Shown here in pieces: positions 9,883 through 18,347 of a stretch of DNA of 64,000 nucleotides. Made by a program: the position numbers and the translations under genes. The notes under the pieces were generated by a model. That model worked only from the letters and a program-made list of their open reading frames with translations. It had not been told where the DNA came from and did no database searches. The stretch's first letter is position 1, and every line of letters begins with the position of its first letter. The DNA comes from Alphaproteobacteria bacterium (GTDB lineage Bacteria > Pseudomonadota > Alphaproteobacteria > Rhizobiales > Xanthobacteraceae), in NCBI GenBank assembly GCA_016869215.1, contig VGEP01000008.1:1-64000 (forward strand), in the 5' to 3' direction.

Positions 9883-11052
9883 TCAGGTCTCGACGATGCC
9901 TTCGCTGGAGCCGCCGGCGGCGGAATCGCGCCGACCATGAGGGAGCGCGAGATACGACTGCGACCGCATCTCGATCAGCCGCGAGGCGGTGCGCCTGAAC
10001 TCCGAGGCCTCGTAGCCGTCGCTGGCGGTGTAGAGCGACTCCGGTTCGGCCGCGGCCGACGCGACGAGTTTCACCGAATTCTCGTACAGCGTGTCGATCA
10101 GGATGATGAAGCGCTTGGCGGCGTTGCGCTGGTCGAATCCCATCACCGGGATGCGGTCGACGATCAGCGTGTGGAACTCGTGCGCGATGCGCAGGTAGTC
10201 GGCCGCCGCGAGCGGCTGCTCGCACAAATCGTGAAAGAAGAACCGCGCCACGCCCATGGCGGCGCGCGGCACGCGCAGCTTGCGGCCCTTCACCGACAGT
10301 TCCTGCGGCATGCCGCTCGCGCTGCCGACAAGCCGCCGCCAGGCATCGTCGAGCGCAGCGGTGGCCGCGTCGTCGTCAGGCACGTGCCAGACCTTCTGTC
10401 CCGAAAGCTTTTCCAGCCGGAAGTCGGTGCGCGCGTCGAGCCGCACCGCATCCATGCGCTCGCCGATCAGATGGATAAACGGCAGGAACAGCGCGCGGTT
10501 AAGCCCGTCCTTGTAGAGCTCCTCCGGTGCGACGTTCGACGTCGCGACCACGACGACGCCCAATTCGAGCAGCCGCGTGAACAGCCGGCCGAGGATCATC
10601 GCGTCCGCGATGTCGGTGACGTGAAACTCGTCGAAGCAAAGCAGCCAGCTTTCCTCGGCGATCTCGTCCGCCGTCAGCCTGATCGCGTCCTCGCCTGAAA
10701 TCTCGCCGGTCTTGAGCTTCTGGCGGAAGACGCGCACGCGCTCGTGCACGTCGGCCATGAACTCATGGAAATGCGCGCGGCGCTTGCGGACCACCGGACT
10801 CGCTTCGAAGAACAGATCCATCAGCATGGTCTTGCCGCGGCCGACGTCGCCGAACACGTAGAGCCCCTTGGCCGCTTCGCCGCGCTTGCCGTTGCCGAAC
10901 AGCCAGCCGACCGGCGTGGCGCGGCGCGCCAGCCGGTGCGTCGCGACGCGTTGCTCCAGATCGACGAGCTTTGCCAGCAGCGTTTCCTGCGCCGGGTCGC
11001 GCTCGACTTTCTTGAGGACGACAAGCGCCTCGTAGAGTTCTCTGGCGGACAT
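9883..11052 (-). CDS. zapE: Cell division protein ZapE (AFG1-like ATPase)
   Basis: ZapE is a cytoplasmic P-loop ATPase associated with the divisome in Gram-negative bacteria and related to mitochondrial AFG1/LACE1. The 389-residue protein has Walker A GDVGRGKTM (about 68-76), Walker B SWLLCFDEFHVTD (about 135-147) and the sensor-like stretch VVVATSNVAPEELYKDGLNR. Residues up to about 60 form the family's N-terminal lead (LLAKLVDLEQRV). AFG1-type genes commonly sit next to the mdh-suc cluster in alphaproteobacteria, as here, with four genes in between. It looks complete. Confidence 0.93.
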   Translation of the reverse strand: MSARELYEALVVLKKVERDPAQETLLAKLVDLEQRVATHRLARRATPVGWLFGNGKRGEAAKGLYVFGDVGRGKTMLMDLFFEASPVVRKRRAHFHEFMADVHERVRVFRQKLKTGEISGEDAIRLTADEIAEESWLLCFDEFHVTDIADAMILGRLFTRLLELGVVVVATSNVAPEELYKDGLNRALFLPFIHLIGERMDAVRLDARTDFRLEKLSGQKVWHVPDDDAATAALDDAWRRLVGSASGMPQELSVKGRKLRVPRAAMGVARFFFHDLCEQPLAAADYLRIAHEFHTLIVDRIPVMGFDQRNAAKRFIILIDTLYENSVKLVASAAAEPESLYTASDGYEASEFRRTASRLIEMRSQSYLALPHGRRDSAAGGSSEGIVET

Positions 11053-11363
11053 GGGCCTGGAATGGAGCCGGGTGGGGGTGCGGCAGAGCGTAATGGAGCC
11101 GATTTAGCCACCGGTTAAGCGCTCCATTGGCGGCGGGCAAGGCGCGTAAGACCGGGCGAGCCATCCGGACCCGGACATGCCTGTAATGCAAAATGTGCTG
11201 TTAAATTAGTTGGTTAGAAAAACGCCGGGCAATGTCGCAGGCTTGTCAAATTTATGCTGCATCGCAACATTATCGTCGATTCGCGGCTTGGCCATGGATG
11301 GCCCGACCGCCAGGGATGGAAATCCACGGAGGTCTTTGGACGGTCAACGTCAGGAGACCCGCA
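11053..11363. other. 311-bp divergent spacer between zapE and a GNAT gene
   Basis: I see no gene here. The zapE-proximal part (11053-11160) is GC-rich. The centre has an AT-rich patch around 11180-11225 (AAAATGTGCTGTTAAATTAG) that probably holds promoter elements. AGGAG at 11352-11356 is the ribosome binding site for the plus-strand gene at 11364. No hairpin with a T-tract is present. Confidence 0.35.
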
Positions 11364-11960
11364 ATGTCCGAACACCTCGCCGACGGCAGCGTCATCCGGA
11401 AACTCTGGATCGCGGAAGCCGGCCGTTATCGCGATCACCTGCTGCGCCTCGACACCGAAAGCCGCCACAGCCGATTCGGCGGCGGCGTGTCGGACGATTT
11501 TATCGAACGCTACGTCCGCACGACATTCCCGCTGAACGCCGCGGTGCATGGATTCTTCGCCGACGGCGTGCTGCGGGGCGCGGCCGAACTGCGGCCGCTC
11601 GGGCCCGGCTTCGCCACTGAGGCCGAGGCCGCCTTCAGCGTCGAGTCGCCCTGGCAGAGCCACGGCGTCGGCTCGATTCTGCTCGGGCGCACCCTGCTGG
11701 CCGCGCGCAATCGCGGCATCAAGACGCTGCACATGGCCTGCCTCGCCAACAACCGCCGCATGCAGGAGCTGGCGCGCAAGTTCGCCGCCGAACTGACGTT
11801 CGATTTCGGCAGCGTGATCGGCGAGGTCGAGGCGGCGCGGCCCACGCCGATGTCGGTGTTGCGTGAATTCGTCGCCGACGGCTGCGGATTCGCCACTGCC
11901 GTTCTTGACGTGCATTCCCGGATGCTGACCGCGTCCATAGGCGCCGCAGGACGGCGTTAA
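11364..11960 (+). CDS. GNAT-family N-acetyltransferase
   Basis: A probable acetyl-CoA-dependent N-acetyltransferase of unknown substrate. The ATG at 11364 has AGGAG eight bases upstream and yields 198 residues. It shows the GNAT fold: strand VHGFFADGVLRGAAELRPLG, then the acetyl-CoA pyrophosphate-binding motif A QSHGVGSILLGRTLLAARNRG (Q-x-x-G-x-G form), then LHMACLANNRRMQELARKF (motif B with the usual late Asn). The tail of about 50 residues after this is uncharacterised. A shorter relative lies just downstream at 12033, so this is a tandem duplication. Confidence 0.82.
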   Translation: MSEHLADGSVIRKLWIAEAGRYRDHLLRLDTESRHSRFGGGVSDDFIERYVRTTFPLNAAVHGFFADGVLRGAAELRPLGPGFATEAEAAFSVESPWQSHGVGSILLGRTLLAARNRGIKTLHMACLANNRRMQELARKFAAELTFDFGSVIGEVEAARPTPMSVLREFVADGCGFATAVLDVHSRMLTASIGAAGRR

Positions 11961-12032
11961 CCATTGCGTTAACGAAGTAGCTGGGATTGGCGGCTACCTT
12001 GCGTCCCGACGGTGGGAGTAAGGGGTGCAGCC

Positions 12033-12449
12033 ATGGCGGTGGTCCACGCGGCCGAGTTTCGCGTTCTGGGTCCGGCGGCGATCGAGGACTACCACGCCCA
12101 TCTGATGCGGATGGACCGGGCGAGTTGCCTGCCCGCCCTCGACGACCGCGGTATCGACGGTCATTGCCTCGGCCTGGTTTCGTCGGGCGCGATCCTGATC
12201 GGCGCGTTCGTGAAGGGCGTGATGCGCGCCGCAGCCGAGATCGTGCCCGACCGGACCGCGCGGCGCGGCGACGCCGCGATCACCGTCGAGGACGGCTTCC
12301 AGGACCGCGGCTTCGAGCGCGAACTGACCGCGATGGCAATCGACGAGGCCAAGCGGCATCACCTCAGCGAGTTGCGCGTCAACGAGCAGACCGCGACGCG
12401 GTGCTACCGGATTCCGGTTATGGAGCTGCACACTTACGCGCGCGCATGA
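12033..12449 (+). CDS. Degenerate GNAT-like paralogue
   Basis: A 138-residue protein clearly related to the upstream GNAT gene (compare LRGAAELRP with MRAAAEIVPD, and AEAAFSVE with AAITVEDGF). The ATG at 12033 follows a purine-rich site GGGAGTAAGGGG. The acetyl-CoA-binding motif is damaged: QSHGVGSILL in the neighbour becomes QDRGFERELT, losing the second glycine. The protein ends early, about 50 residues short of its neighbour, and its stop codon lies inside a palindromic repeat that begins at 12444. It may be a decaying duplicate or a non-catalytic GNAT-fold protein. Confidence 0.68.
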   Translation: MAVVHAAEFRVLGPAAIEDYHAHLMRMDRASCLPALDDRGIDGHCLGLVSSGAILIGAFVKGVMRAAAEIVPDRTARRGDAAITVEDGFQDRGFERELTAMAIDEAKRHHLSELRVNEQTATRCYRIPVMELHTYARA

Positions 12450-12511
12450 TCTTGTCCGAAAGCCGGTTCCCACCCCGGATCAAGTCCGGGGCAGGCTTTT
12501 CGGGATCATGC
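12444..12511. repeat. Nested palindromic intergenic repeat
   Basis: The outer arms GCATGATC (12444-12451) and GATCATGC (12504-12511) enclose an inner hairpin CCCCGGA-tcaag-TCCGGGG (12473-12491) and the segment GCCGGTTCCCAC, also present in the repeat copy near 35.06 kb. The element lies between the convergent GNAT-like and thpR genes and supplies the stop codon of the former. It resembles short dispersed palindromes of Bradyrhizobiaceae (recalled, not searched). Confidence 0.6.
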
Positions 12512-12512
12512 G

Positions 12513-13049
12513 TTACGCAGCCAGGGGATAAGCCGCCTCGACCACATACGGCCCGCCGCCGACCGAGCTGCGCGACGAGAACAGCACAAAGCGCGACACC
12601 GGAAACGGCGCGGTTCGAAACCCGCCGCGCGCGGTCAGGTAGTCGGCCACCTCCCGGCTCGACGATTCGCGCAGCCGCGCCAGCGTGACGTGCGGCGTGT
12701 ACTTGCGGCCCTCGGGCTCCAATCCCATGCGCTGCATCAGCCGCTCGTGCTCGGCCTGCAATTCCATCATCGCCGGAGTCTGGGCGATGGTCGCGACCAC
12801 CGCACGCGGCTTGCGCCCGCCGAACGACGACAGCCCGTCGAGCTGCAGCGAGAATTCGCGCCGCCGGACCTGATCGAGCATGTCGGCGACCTCATGCGCC
12901 AGCGCATCGTCGACGTCGCCGATGAAGCGCAGCGTCACATGATAATTTTCGGGGTCGATCCAGCGCGCGCCCGGCAGCCCGCCACGCAGGAACGACAGCG
13001 ACTGGCCGATATCGGCGGGGACTTCCAGACCTGTAAACAAGCGCGGCAT
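12513..13049 (-). CDS. thpR: RNA 2',3'-cyclic phosphodiesterase (2H phosphoesterase, LigT type)
   Basis: A member of the 2H family that hydrolyses or ligates 2',3'-cyclic phosphate RNA ends. The 178-residue protein starts MPRLFTGLEVP at 13049; this is the standard N-terminus and length, while an upstream ATG would add 14 unconserved residues. Both catalytic H-x-T-x motifs are visible: YHVTLRFIGDV (about 38) and YTPHVTLARL (about 119). It converges on the GNAT-like gene, with a repeat between them. The biological substrate is unknown for most members. Confidence 0.92.
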   Translation of the reverse strand: MPRLFTGLEVPADIGQSLSFLRGGLPGARWIDPENYHVTLRFIGDVDDALAHEVADMLDQVRRREFSLQLDGLSSFGGRKPRAVVATIAQTPAMMELQAEHERLMQRMGLEPEGRKYTPHVTLARLRESSSREVADYLTARGGFRTAPFPVSRFVLFSSRSSVGGGPYVVEAAYPLAA

Positions 13050-13134
13050 TTCGGAACCTTGGTTTCGCCCAGGGCGAGCGAATCGCGACAATTTCTCAAT
13101 TAGGCACGTGCGTTGCCGTCATGACAACGGCATG

Positions 13135-13851
13135 TCACGCGCCGCGCCTGGCGCGAATTCGCGCCACCAGCTTCTCCACCTCGGGCAACATCCGCCGGAC
13201 GATCTCGTCCACGCCGGCAGCGTTCGGATGCATGCCGTCGGCAAGATTGAGCTTGGCGTTTGCGGCGACGCCTTCGAGAAAAAACGGATAGAACGCAACG
13301 CCGTGCTTGGCGGCCAGCGCCGGAAAGATCGCGTTGAACGCGCGCGCGTAGTCCGGCCCCATGTTCGGCGGCGACAGCATCCCGCAAAGCAAGACCTCGA
13401 TGCCGCGCGCTTTGAGTTTGCCGATCGTCTCGTCCAGCGCGGCTTGCGTGACCTTGGGCTCGATGCCGCGCAGCACGTCGTTGGCGCCAAGCTCCAGGAT
13501 CACGGCGTCGGTGCCGTCCGGCACCGACCAATCGAGCCGCGACAGCCCGCCGGTGCTGGTGTCGCCGGAAACGCCCGCGTTGGCGATCTCCACCGCAAGG
13601 CCCTTGGCGCGCAGCGCCTGCGCGAGCCTGGCCGGAAAGGCGTCTGCGGCCGGTAGCTGGTAGCCCGCCGTCAGCGAATCGCCCAGCGCCACGATCCTGA
13701 CCGGCTTGTCGGCGGCCGCTGCCGCGAAAACACCCGGAAATGCGGCAAAACACAGCACCAGCGCCGCGGCGGCAAGCCGCTGGACCTGACGGGCAAGCTT
13801 CCCATATGAGCGGGGCGGCAAAGCGCGGAGCGGGCTGGCAACAATCCCCAT
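13135..13851 (-). CDS. tesA: Periplasmic arylesterase / lysophospholipase (GDSL/SGNH hydrolase, TesA-like)
   Basis: An SGNH hydrolase with broad esterase, thioesterase and lysophospholipase potential. The 238-residue protein has a long signal region (KLARQVQRLAAAALVLCFAAFPG, cleaved near FAAAAA). Block I is IVALGDSLTAGY with the catalytic Ser, block II has NAGVSGDTSTGG, block III is LELGANDVLRG, and block V LADGMHPNAAG carries the Asp-x-x-His pair. The ATG at 13851 overlaps the start of the divergent ABC ATPase gene, with GAGGTG upstream of it. The tesA-ybbA-ybbP divergent arrangement is conserved with enterobacteria, which supports the call. Confidence 0.9.
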   Translation of the reverse strand: MGIVASPLRALPPRSYGKLARQVQRLAAAALVLCFAAFPGVFAAAAADKPVRIVALGDSLTAGYQLPAADAFPARLAQALRAKGLAVEIANAGVSGDTSTGGLSRLDWSVPDGTDAVILELGANDVLRGIEPKVTQAALDETIGKLKARGIEVLLCGMLSPPNMGPDYARAFNAIFPALAAKHGVAFYPFFLEGVAANAKLNLADGMHPNAAGVDEIVRRMLPEVEKLVARIRARRGA

Positions 13852-14560
13852 GAACGACACCTCGATCGCGGCAGCCCCGGCCATCTCGCTGTCCGGGGTC
13901 AATCTTTCGTTGGGACGCGGCGCGGCCCGGGTTCATATCCTCAAAGACATCGATCTGCATATAGGCAGGGGCGAGGCGGTCGGCCTGGTCGGACCTTCAG
14001 GTTCCGGCAAGACGACGCTGCTGATGGTGATGGCGGGCCTCGAACGGGCCGATTCCGGCTCGATTGCCGTTGCGGGCGCCGACCTTCGCGCACTGGACGA
14101 GGATGCGCTGGCGCGCTTTCGCGGCCGCAACGTGGGCATCGTCTTCCAGTCCTTCCACCTGATCCCGACCATGACCGCGCTGGAGAACGTCGCGGTCCCG
14201 CTGGAGCTGGCCGGCGATCCCAACGCCCACCGCCGCGCCCGCGACGAACTCGCGGCCGTCGGCCTTGCCGAGCGGCTCAACCACTACCCAGCGCAGCTCT
14301 CCGGCGGCGAACAGCAGCGCGTGGCTCTGGCGCGCGCGCTCGCGCCCAATCCTGCGATCCTCGTTGCCGACGAGCCGACCGGAAACCTGGACGAGGACAC
14401 CGGCCGGCAGGTGATCGAGCTGATGTTCGCGGGCCACGTCGAGCGCGGCACCACGCTGGTGCTGGTGACGCACGACAACACACTGGCGCAGCGTTGCGAC
14501 CGGATCGTGCGCCTGCGCTCGGGCCGCGTCGAACAGGCGCACGCGGCGGTGCCGGCATGA
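13850..14560 (+). CDS. ABC transporter ATP-binding protein (YbbA/LolD-like)
   Basis: The ATPase of a MacB/LolCDE-type ABC system, with the permease encoded directly downstream. The 236-residue protein has Walker [10 protein letters not shown] (48-56), Q-loop VFQSFHLIP, signature LSGGEQQR (150-157) and Walker [13 protein letters not shown] (170-181), followed by the H-loop in VTHD. The ATG at 13850 shares the CATG tetranucleotide with the tesA start on the other strand, so each promoter must lie inside the other gene or be very compact. The stop overlaps the permease start (ATGA). The substrate is unknown; in E. coli the equivalent YbbA-YbbP pair is also poorly defined. Confidence 0.9.
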   Translation: MNDTSIAAAPAISLSGVNLSLGRGAARVHILKDIDLHIGRGEAVGLVGPSGSGKTTLLMVMAGLERADSGSIAVAGADLRALDEDALARFRGRNVGIVFQSFHLIPTMTALENVAVPLELAGDPNAHRRARDELAAVGLAERLNHYPAQLSGGEQQRVALARALAPNPAILVADEPTGNLDEDTGRQVIELMFAGHVERGTTLVLVTHDNTLAQRCDRIVRLRSGRVEQAHAAVPA

Positions 14561-17109
14561 GCCTCGTCACAGAACGCACCGGTCCGCTGACGCTGCGCTT
14601 CGCGCTCCGCGAGTTGCGGGGCGGACTGAGCGGCTTCTACGTCTTCATCGCTTGCATCGCGCTCGGCGTCATGACCGTCGCCGGAGTGGGTTCGTTTTCC
14701 GAGAGCCTGACCGCGGGGCTTGCGCGCGAAGGCCGCGTGATCCTGGGCGGCGACCTGTCATTCTCGCTGATCCAGCGCGAAGCGACCGACGAAGAAAGAA
14801 ACTTCCTGCACAGCCGCGGCGACTTGTCGGTCGCGGCGACCATGCGCGCGATGACGCGCACCGCCGACGGCCGCAGCGCGCTGGTCGAGCTGAAGGCGGT
14901 CGACGGTGCCTATCCGCTGTACGGCGCCGCCGGACTGGAGCCCACCATGCCGCTCGCGCAGGCGCTGGCGCGGCGCGACGGCGCGTTCGGCGCCGCGGTC
15001 GATTCCGCATTGCTCGCCCGGCTCGACCTCAAGCCCGGCGCGCGGCTGACGATCGGCGCAGCCAATATCGAACTGACCTCCGTGATCCGGTCGGAGCCCG
15101 ACAAGCTTGCGGGCGGCATCGGATTCGGGCCGCGCATGATCGTGAGCGAGGAGGCACTGCGTGCGACCGGCCTGGTGCAGCCGGGGAGTCTCGTGCGCTG
15201 GCACTATCGCCTGCGCGTGCCCGGCGGCAGCGACCGCGCCGCCGACGCAATCCTTGCTGCGGCCAAAACGCAATTGCCGGACGCCGGCTGGCAGGTGCGG
15301 ACCCGCAACAACGCCTCGCCGCAGCTCGAACGCAACGTCGAGCGCTTCACCCAGTTCCTGACGCTGGTGGGCCTCACGGCGCTGCTGGTGGGCGGCGTGG
15401 GCGTGGCCAACGCCGTCAAAAGCCACCTCGACCGCCGCAGCGACGCCATCGCCACCATGAAGGCGCTGGGCGCGACCGGCGGCCGGGTGTTTGCGCTGCA
15501 CCTGACGCAGGTGCTGATGCTGGCGTCCATCGGTTCCGCGATCGGGCTTGTCGTCGGCGCAGCCCTGCCGTTTGCGATCGCCGCCGCGTTCGGCGCGATC
15601 CTGCCGCTGCCGATTGCGCCGGCGCTGCATACGGGCCAGCTCGCCGTGGCCTTCGGCTATGGACTGCTGACCGCCGTCGCCTTTGCAATCTGGCCGCTCG
15701 GACGCGCGCACGACGTTCCGGTTTCGGCGCTGTTCCGCGACGCGGTCGCGCCCGAGCGCAGCATTCCACGCCTGCGCTATGCCGCAGCGGCCGCAACCGT
15801 GATCGCCGTTCTTGCGGGCGTGGCTGTGCTGCTCGCCTATGACCGCAGGATCGCCATGGTCTTTGTCGGCGCGGCCGCCGCCGTGTTTCTGGCGCTGCGT
15901 CTGGTCGCCGTCGTGCTCATGGCCGCGGCGCGGCGCGCGCCGCATTCGCGCGGCACCGCCTGGCGGCTCGCCATCGCCAACATCCATCGGCCGGGCGCTC
16001 TGACCCCGACCATCGTGCTGTCGCTGGGCCTGGGGCTCGCGCTGCTCGTGACGGTCACGCAAATCGACGGCAACCTGCGGCGGCAGTTCCAGGCGGCGCT
16101 GCCGGACAAGGCGCCGTCGTTCTTCTTCGTCGATATCCAGTCCGCAGACGCATCGAAGTTCGATGCGTTCGTGCAGGCCCAGGCGCCGCAGGCGCGGCTG
16201 GAGCGGGTGCCGATGCTGCGCGGACGCATCATGGCCGCCAACGGCGTGCCGTCGGAACGGCTCAAGGCGCCACCAAGCGCGACGTGGGTCCTGCAGGGCG
16301 ATCGCGGCATCACCTATGCCAGCGAGGTTCCGGCCGGGTCCCGGCTGGTCGAGGGAAATTGGTGGAGCGGCGACTACCGCGGCCCGCCGCTGGTCTCGCT
16401 GGAGAAGAAGATCGCCGACGGGCTCGGCCTCAAGATCGGCGATCCGATCACGGTCAACGTGCTCGGCCGCAACATCACGGCCAACATCGCGAACTTCCGC
16501 AGCGTGGACTGGCAGAGCCTCGGCATCAATTTCGTGCTGGTGTTTTCGCCGGGTACGTTCTCGGGCGCACCGCACACACATCTTGCAACGCTGACCTATT
16601 CCGGCGGCAGCTCGGCCGCGGAGGAGACCGCGATGCTCAAGGCGGTGGCCGGCGCGTTCCCGGCGGTCACCACGGTGCGGATCAAGGACGCGCTCGATGC
16701 GGTCGGCGACCTTGTGCGCAATCTGATCGTGGCGATCCGCGGCGCGAGCGTCGTGGCGCTGATCGCGGCGGTGCTGGTGCTGGGCGGCGCGCTTGCGGCC
16801 GGTCACCGGCATCGGGTCTACGATGCGGTCGTGCTCAAGACGCTCGGCGCAACGCGGCGGCGGCTGATCGGAGCGTTTGCGCTCGAGTACCTGCTGCTCG
16901 GAACCGCGACCGCGCTGTTCGGCGTCGCCGCCGGTTCCGCGGCGGCATGGATGGTCGTGACCGAGATCATGAACCTGTCGTTCGCCTGGCTGCCCGGACC
17001 GGCGCTGGGTGCTGCATTTGGCGCGCTGCTGGTGACGGTGGCCTTCGGACTGGCCGGCACGTTCGCGGCGCTCGGTCATAAGCCCGCGGCGGTGCTCAGG
17101 AATTTGTAG
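14557..17109 (+). CDS. ABC3/FtsX-type permease (YbbP-like)
   Basis: The membrane partner of the preceding ATPase. The protein has 850 residues from the ATG at 14557, overlapping the ATPase stop by four bases. It starts with a cytoplasmic helix (LRFALRELRGGLSGFYVFIACIALG with the first membrane segment), then a large periplasmic domain (about 55-270), FtsX-like helices around 290-420, a second half beginning with RLAIANIHRPGALTPTIVLSLGLG, another periplasmic domain, and three C-terminal helices ending GHKPAAVLRNL. That is the duplicated ten-helix YbbP layout. It probably extrudes or extracts a hydrophobic envelope compound; this is inference from family and from linkage to a lysophospholipase-type tesA. 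Confidence 0.9.
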   Translation: MSLVTERTGPLTLRFALRELRGGLSGFYVFIACIALGVMTVAGVGSFSESLTAGLAREGRVILGGDLSFSLIQREATDEERNFLHSRGDLSVAATMRAMTRTADGRSALVELKAVDGAYPLYGAAGLEPTMPLAQALARRDGAFGAAVDSALLARLDLKPGARLTIGAANIELTSVIRSEPDKLAGGIGFGPRMIVSEEALRATGLVQPGSLVRWHYRLRVPGGSDRAADAILAAAKTQLPDAGWQVRTRNNASPQLERNVERFTQFLTLVGLTALLVGGVGVANAVKSHLDRRSDAIATMKALGATGGRVFALHLTQVLMLASIGSAIGLVVGAALPFAIAAAFGAILPLPIAPALHTGQLAVAFGYGLLTAVAFAIWPLGRAHDVPVSALFRDAVAPERSIPRLRYAAAAATVIAVLAGVAVLLAYDRRIAMVFVGAAAAVFLALRLVAVVLMAAARRAPHSRGTAWRLAIANIHRPGALTPTIVLSLGLGLALLVTVTQIDGNLRRQFQAALPDKAPSFFFVDIQSADASKFDAFVQAQAPQARLERVPMLRGRIMAANGVPSERLKAPPSATWVLQGDRGITYASEVPAGSRLVEGNWWSGDYRGPPLVSLEKKIADGLGLKIGDPITVNVLGRNITANIANFRSVDWQSLGINFVLVFSPGTFSGAPHTHLATLTYSGGSSAAEETAMLKAVAGAFPAVTTVRIKDALDAVGDLVRNLIVAIRGASVVALIAAVLVLGGALAAGHRHRVYDAVVLKTLGATRRRLIGAFALEYLLLGTATALFGVAAGSAAAWMVVTEIMNLSFAWLPGPALGAAFGALLVTVAFGLAGTFAALGHKPAAVLRNL

Positions 17110-17172
17110 GATTCGCGACAAACCGTCGCAGAAACCGTCTGTATTTCAACATCTTAGGGCCCGTCATCCAGC

Positions 17173-17238
17173 TTGCCCTGCACTATGCTATACATATATT
17201 CAAGTCGGCCGCGCGCGCAGTTCCAAATCGGAACTGCG
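17173..17238 (+). promoter_or_regulatory. Candidate promoter with 9-bp dyad upstream of the Bax-inhibitor gene
   Basis: TTGCCC (17173-17178) and TATATT (17195-17200), 16 bp apart, resemble a sigma-70 promoter. Starting 16 bp after the -10 is a perfect inverted repeat CGCAGTTCC-aaatc-GGAACTGCG (17216-17224 / 17230-17238), about 60 bp before the ATG at 17298. The dyad could be an operator or a 5' UTR hairpin. No regulator is identifiable. Confidence 0.4.
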
Positions 17239-17297
17239 TCGCTGCCAATGAAGTCTTACGGAAGAAGCAGTTCGACAAACCAAATGGGGGTTCGACG

Positions 17298-18116
17298 ATG
17301 TCGGACTATGATCGCAGTGTAGCGAATGCGCAGATCGGCCAGACGATGGGTCGCACCGTCGCTGTCGACGAAGGGCTGCGCGCCTACATGCTGCATATCT
17401 ACAACTACATGGTTCTCGGCCTCGCCATTACCGGCCTGGCCGCGCTTGGCGTCTACATGCTTTCGGTGACCGGCGACATCTCGCAGGCCGCGAAGATCAC
17501 CCGCGGCGGCGCGGAGGTCGCGGCGCGCATTCCCGGCGGAATGTTCCTCACCCCGGTCGGCCACACGATCTTCGTGAGCCCGCTGAAGTGGGTGATCATG
17601 CTGTCGCCGCTGGCGCTGGTGTTCCTGCTGAGCTTCGGCATCGAGCGGCTGCGCCCGGCGATGGCGCAGATCCTGTTCTGGATCTTCGCCGCGCTGATGG
17701 GCCTTTCGCTCGGCTCGATCTTCCTGGTGTTCACGCACACCTCGATCGTGCGGGTGTTCTTCATCACCGCCGCATCGTTCGGCGCGCTCAGCCTATGGGG
17801 CTACACCACCCAGCGCGACCTATCGGGCTGGGGCTCGTTCCTCATCATGGGGCTGTTCGGCGTGATCCTGGCGAGCCTCGTCAACCTGTTCATGGCGAGC
17901 TCGGCGCTGCAGTTCGTGATCTCGGTGGTCGGCGTGATGGTGTTCGCGGGCCTCACCGCCTGGGATACGCAGCGGTTGAAGACCGAGTATCTCTACGGCG
18001 CGATGGACGGCGAGACCGCGGAGCGCTCGGCGATCCTCGGCGCACTGTCGCTCTATCTCAACTTCATCAACCTGTTCACGCTGCTGCTCCAGCTCCTGGG
18101 CCAGCGCGAGGAATAG
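17298..18116 (+). CDS. Bax inhibitor-1/YccA family membrane protein (first of tandem pair)
   Basis: A seven-helix inner-membrane protein of the BI-1/YccA/YbhL family, whose members are linked to FtsH modulation or to pH-sensitive calcium leak. The 272-residue protein begins MSDYDRSVANAQIG and has helices through residue 260; the family segment SFGALSLWGYTTQRDLSGWGSFL and the Asp-bearing GLTAWDTQRLKTEY are clear. It has a loop of about 35 residues after helix one (TGDISQAAKITRGGAEVAARIP). The next gene encodes a close relative; a terminator separates them. A candidate promoter with a dyad lies upstream. Confidence 0.9.
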   Translation: MSDYDRSVANAQIGQTMGRTVAVDEGLRAYMLHIYNYMVLGLAITGLAALGVYMLSVTGDISQAAKITRGGAEVAARIPGGMFLTPVGHTIFVSPLKWVIMLSPLALVFLLSFGIERLRPAMAQILFWIFAALMGLSLGSIFLVFTHTSIVRVFFITAASFGALSLWGYTTQRDLSGWGSFLIMGLFGVILASLVNLFMASSALQFVISVVGVMVFAGLTAWDTQRLKTEYLYGAMDGETAERSAILGALSLYLNFINLFTLLLQLLGQREE

Positions 18117-18143
18117 ACGCAACGCCGCAAGGCGTTCGAATCG

Positions 18144-18175
18144 AGGCCCCGGCCGCAAGCCGGGGCCTTTCGTTT
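18144..18175 (+). terminator. Rho-independent terminator after first BI-1 gene
   Basis: Stem AGGCCCCGGC / GCCGGGGCCT with loop CGCAA, followed by TTCGTTT, 27 bp after the stop at 18116. It indicates that the two Bax-inhibitor paralogues are at least partly transcribed separately. Confidence 0.75.
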
Positions 18176-18347
18176 GCCCGCCGCCGCGAATCCTTAACGT
18201 CCTGTAATCTTTGGCGAACCGGCGCGCGCCGGCAGACTGGAAAAGCACCCCTGCGCGCACTAGATTCCGGGCCGGAAGCGCGCAGGCGAAACCGTCCTTG
18301 CGCGCCCTGAGTGCCCGGCTCGGCCCGGGCCATGAGAGGGAACGACG

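Noticed and set aside
14758-17121. A long minus-strand frame across the YbbP-like permease
   Set aside because: It is a composition shadow: highly charged, low-complexity His/Arg/Gln-rich translation with no recognisable fold, opposite a coherent membrane protein.
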